A stretch of 64,000 bases of DNA from positions 1 to 64,000 of the forward strand of contig CAMYJH010000007.1 of the NCBI GenBank assembly GCA_947258715.1, in the 5' to 3' direction. Below are positions 61,204-64,000 of the stretch, in pieces. The notes beneath the pieces are model-generated. The model made no database searches, had not been told where the DNA came from, and was given only the letters and a program-made list of their open reading frames with translations. Source of the DNA: an uncultured Gammaproteobacteria bacterium (GTDB lineage: Bacteria; Pseudomonadota; Gammaproteobacteria; HK1). The position numbers and the translations under genes are program-made. Position 1 is the first letter of the stretch, and the number at the start of each line of letters is the position of its first letter.

Positions 61204-63177
61204 ATGAGGACGCTAGTCAAAGCACTTTTCGTCGTCGTTGCGCTGATCGCGTTCACCGCGCTTAGTATTTACGCCTATCTCAGCGTTCTCGATCCGGGCG
61301 ATTTTCGAGACGATATCGCCAAGCTCGTGAAAAGCACCACCGGACGAGATCTCGTGATGGGGGGGAACGTCTCGTTCAAGTTTTTTCCCGCCCCGAAGCT
61401 CCTGGTCGAAAGCGTGTCTTTATCCAACGCAGAGTGGGGCTCGCGCCCTACGCTAGTCAGCGTTGACCGCGTAATAGCCGAGCTTGCTCTCGTTCCCCTT
61501 TTCTCTCGCACCATTTCAATCAAAAGCATCGTCTTGATTCGGCCCGTTCTCAATCTGGAAAGAAACGCCAGCGGTGAAAGCAACTGGAATCTGTGGCAAA
61601 GCGCATCTCCCTATACCGGCTCCGGCGCGCTTGTCATCGACGTGTCGAACGTGGACGTGCGTAACGGCCGCATCAGCTATCTAAAGCATGGTGCCGGACG
61701 TCCCTCCGTCCTCAAGGTGCAAAATTTGAAGCTACGTTCCAAGGGCTTGTTCCAGCCGCTGGATTTGAGGTTTAAGGGCCAGTTCAACAAACGCGCGGTC
61801 ACGATTCGCGGTGAAACCGGATCGCTCGCCTCGTTGTTCAAGAATGAATCGTTCGCGGTCGACGTTAGCATTAACTCGGGAGGCATCGTAGCGAAAATCG
61901 AGGGAGGACTGAAGCAGCCATTGGAGCTTCGCGGTTTGGACGCGAAGCTCACGCTCACCGCCCGTAATTTCAATCGATTCATTAATAGAGACCCGCACAT
62001 GAGTGGCGAGCCGCTGGTGTTCACGGGAGAAGGGCGCATTCGCGATAAAAAAAATCGCTACGTTGTGGACAACCTCGAGCTCGCCGTCGGCATGAACGAT
62101 CTCGCTGGTAGCCTTTCGTTCGGCTCGGTCAAAGGTCGACGCCTGGTGAGGGGCACCCTGAGTAGCAAGCTCATGGACGTGGATTCTCTGTTTCCGAAGC
62201 CAAAAAGAAAAAAGCGAGGGCCGGGCGGCAGGGTTATCCCGGATTGGACGATTCCGGTAAAAAGCCTTCGGTCTCTGGATTTAGACATCAACTTCACCGG
62301 GCGGCGAGTAATTCTGCGAGGAATGGAACTCGGTCGGCTGAAGATGAAAGTGGGGCTTGATTCGGGACGCTTGCAGGTCAAACCCCGCGCAAGACTGTAC
62401 GCGGGCAAGTTCGACGGACGCATCGAGCTGGACGCTAAGGCCGGCACGCCCCGGCTGTTTATGGAGATCCGCGGCACAAAGGTCAACATGGGTGCGCTGT
62501 TGAGCGCGTTGAAGAACAAGCAGGTGATGGCCGGAGCCAGGGGACAGTTGTACCTGAAGCTCGAAGGAGTGGGCCTCAACTCAAGGGCGATCGCCGCGTC
62601 CATGGACGGTCGGTTTCTGACCAGCGTGGGGTCTGGCCAGATTCACGGCGCGGCTATCAAGCGTATAGGGGCGGATGCGTTGATGCAGCTTGTGCGTACC
62701 TTCGACCCGTCCGATAACGACAGTCAAGTCATGAGCATGCAGTGCGGGGTCATAATCTTTGACGTCGAGAAAGGTATCGCAACTAGCGACCGCGGAATCG
62801 TGGCAGAAACAAAACGAACGAACGTGATCGGCAGCGGCACGATCAGTCTCAGGTCCGAGGCCATCGACCTGACGCTGCGGGCGCAGCCAAGGGACGGCGT
62901 GGGACTCAGCGCGGGCGCTCTCGGAAACGTGGTTCGGGTGCGTGGAACGCTTGCGGAGCCGGTGAAAAACATGGACGCGTTCGGCGCGCTGAAGACTGGC
63001 GCTTCTGTGGGCGCCGCGGTCGCCACGAGCGGGATCTCTTTGCTGGTGCAGGGGCTATTCAATCGGGTGATTGCGGACAATGCGCCCTGCAAAACGGCGC
63101 TTAAGGTAAAACCCAGCGCACGGAAGATCGTCCCCCAGTCGTCCTCGGGAATTACGCAAGATCGGAATTCCCGCTAG
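61204..63177 (+). CDS. AsmA-family envelope protein
   Basis: 657 residues from ATG 61204 (an in-frame ATG at 61147 overlaps the divergent ybgA start and would precede the anchor by 19 residues). Single anchor helix (about 4-25, LVKALFVVVALIAFTALSIYAYL), AsmA N-terminal signature (VLDPGDFRDDIAKLVKSTTGRDLVMGG), a long beta-rich periplasmic region and the conserved AsmA C-terminal block near residues 530-610. Probably takes part in lipid transport between membranes. Paralogue of the gene at 9661. Confidence 0.88.
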   Translation: MRTLVKALFVVVALIAFTALSIYAYLSVLDPGDFRDDIAKLVKSTTGRDLVMGGNVSFKFFPAPKLLVESVSLSNAEWGSRPTLVSVDRVIAELALVPLFSRTISIKSIVLIRPVLNLERNASGESNWNLWQSASPYTGSGALVIDVSNVDVRNGRISYLKHGAGRPSVLKVQNLKLRSKGLFQPLDLRFKGQFNKRAVTIRGETGSLASLFKNESFAVDVSINSGGIVAKIEGGLKQPLELRGLDAKLTLTARNFNRFINRDPHMSGEPLVFTGEGRIRDKKNRYVVDNLELAVGMNDLAGSLSFGSVKGRRLVRGTLSSKLMDVDSLFPKPKRKKRGPGGRVIPDWTIPVKSLRSLDLDINFTGRRVILRGMELGRLKMKVGLDSGRLQVKPRARLYAGKFDGRIELDAKAGTPRLFMEIRGTKVNMGALLSALKNKQVMAGARGQLYLKLEGVGLNSRAIAASMDGRFLTSVGSGQIHGAAIKRIGADALMQLVRTFDPSDNDSQVMSMQCGVIIFDVEKGIATSDRGIVAETKRTNVIGSGTISLRSEAIDLTLRAQPRDGVGLSAGALGNVVRVRGTLAEPVKNMDAFGALKTGASVGAAVATSGISLLVQGLFNRVIADNAPCKTALKVKPSARKIVPQSSSGITQDRNSR

Positions 63178-63240
63178 TCGAACCGTCCCGGGGCCTCTGC
63201 ACTCGGAGCGCTGGTCCTGAACACTCTGATTAAACTCTAA

Positions 63241-63398
63241 GGAAGGCCTGATTTACCAGACCTTCCTTAGCTAAAGCTAAGCAGGGATGCGCCGCCGAAT
63301 CCGATGACTGCAAGTCATTGGATTCGTGAGGCAAATGGAAACCGTGTTTTCACTTGCCGGCTCTGAAAATTCCAGGGATGGGATTATTCAGAGTTTCC
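63241..63398. mobile_element. MITE family C, copy 2
   Basis: 158 bases, opposite in orientation to the copy nested in MITE B and very similar to it (shared blocks GGATGCGCCGCCGAATCC, AAAATTCCAGGGATGG and TTATTCAGAGTTTCC). Flanked by a perfect CTAA duplication (63237-63240, 63399-63402), the complement of the TTAG used by copy 1. Confidence 0.88.
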
Positions 63399-63571
63399 CT
63401 AAAAAGATCTCAAGCGTTTTAGCGTTCCATGAGGGGCGAGAGGCTCCACCGTCAGGCGCGAATACAAATCGCCTTGAACGATCGAGGGACTCTGCGTGCT
63501 TTTACCGCCGAGAAAGTCCGCCGGCAAATCCGGTTTACTCGTGGCAAAATATCTGCGACTGATTATAGGAA

Positions 63572-63584
63572 GGTTACCGTAACC
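63572..63584. promoter_or_regulatory. Palindromic operator candidate before the crotonase gene
   Basis: GGTTAC-C-GTAACC, perfect 6-bp arms around one base, about 110 bases upstream of the ATG at 63695. The regulator is unknown. Confidence 0.3.
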
Positions 63585-63694
63585 GCCTGGTTGCAGATTT
63601 TCTCGTTTCTACACTTCAACGTGGAATGCCCGTCGCCGCTGAGATTTCGGCGTCGTGTCTCGGCGTTCGAACGATGCGCCTAAAGGAGCTTCAA

Positions 63695-64000
63695 ATGTCC
63701 GAACATATTCTCGTTCAGCGCAAAGACGCGGTCGCAACGGTAGTGCTCAACCGGCCGCACAAGCTAAATGCCATGACCAAAAGCATGTGGCAAGAACTGG
63801 GTGAAACCTTCAATCAGCTTTCCGCTGAAGACGATCTACGTTGCATTGTGCTGCGCGGCGCGGGCAGCAGGTCATTTTCTCCCGGAAACGACATCAGCGA
63901 GTTCGAGCATGAGCGTGCCAACGTAAGGCAGGCGCGCGCCTACGGTGCGATTATGGCCCGCACCATTGATGCTCTGGCCAATTGTCGTCCTCCCCTGGTG
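63695..64000 (+). CDS. Enoyl-CoA hydratase/isomerase family (partial, 5' part)
   Basis: ATG 63695 with AAAGGAG nine bases earlier; the frame runs off the window after 102 codons. VATVVLNRPHKLNAMTKSMW and the oxyanion-hole region IVLRGAGSRSFSPGNDISEF are crotonase hallmarks (the second usually reads SAGxD). Product could be a hydratase, isomerase or ligase-type crotonase; the catalytic part lies beyond the window. Confidence 0.92.
   Translation, partial: MSEHILVQRKDAVATVVLNRPHKLNAMTKSMWQELGETFNQLSAEDDLRCIVLRGAGSRSFSPGNDISEFEHERANVRQARAYGAIMARTIDALANCRPPLV

Larger units (their letters stand above)
63178..63694. other. Intergenic region with a MITE and a palindrome
   Basis: No gene seen. It contains MITE C2 (63241-63398), then about 290 bases leading to the crotonase gene, with the palindrome GGTTAC-C-GTAACC at 63572-63584. 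Confidence 0.6.

Overview
The window is high-GC chromosomal DNA whose gene order is that of a free-living gammaproteobacterium. Neighbourhoods familiar from Pseudomonas and its relatives are present: yggX-mutY-asmA, argH divergent from algZ-algR, a pil-chp-like chemosensory cluster followed by rsmE and bioA, and a ybgA-phr pair. I cannot name the genus. Genes are dense, often overlapping or coupled, and TTG and GTG starts are common.

Layout. 1-2160: a worn stress-gene region. It holds the 3' end of a membrane protein, a decayed universal-stress-like fragment, a Cys-rich metal-binding small protein and a dienelactone-hydrolase-like enzyme; the last two have FNR/FixK-type boxes at equal distances from their starts. 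2272-8146: a relict integrated element bounded by a 45-bp direct repeat of the 3' part of tRNA-Phe. It carries secreted or anchored repeat proteins, a HEAT-like gene broken by an indel, a C-terminal integrase scar and a 44-bp perfect inverted repeat. 8102-15013: tRNA-Phe, yggX, mutY, asmA, argH, algZR. 15204-20345: a CheW protein, a PilJ-like receptor with an altered signalling tip, and a ChpA-like protein that has lost its histidine and ATP-binding residues. 20331-30568: rsmE, bioA, FKBP isomerase, D-cysteine desulfhydrase, PilZ, lipoprotein, prfC, ABC-2 exporter, AraC/O6-alkylguanine methyltransferase. 31108-44363: periplasmic protein, FAH hydrolase, M16 protease, TPR, RimK-like ATP-grasp, bolA, sohB, Ser/Thr kinase-cNMP fusion, Mut7-C RNase, EamA, Usp. 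44600-48725: a PepSY-PhoP-PhoQ-phosphatase operon with two small envelope genes upstream. 48906-58462: arylformamidase-like hydrolase, N-formylglutamate amidohydrolase, a desulfinase-like acyl-CoA dehydrogenase, RND pump with adaptor, apt, LEA14-like lipoprotein, PadR regulator. 58559-64000: phr, ybgA, a second AsmA protein and the start of an enoyl-CoA hydratase.

Small mobile DNA. Three families of short elements (about 140-160 bp, inverted ends) are interspersed, six insertions in all. Most are flanked by 4-bp YTAR duplications (CTAG, TTAG, CTAA), as expected for non-autonomous IS5-group elements. One is nested inside another, and two have the target exactly at the TAG stop codon of a gene.

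Best candidate for something undescribed: the pilI-pilJ-chpA remnant placed directly after algZR. It keeps receptor, adaptor and scaffold but has no visible kinase chemistry, Hpt or receiver domain. It may be a sensory array that works without CheA phosphotransfer, possibly through AlgZ/AlgR; that link is inference.
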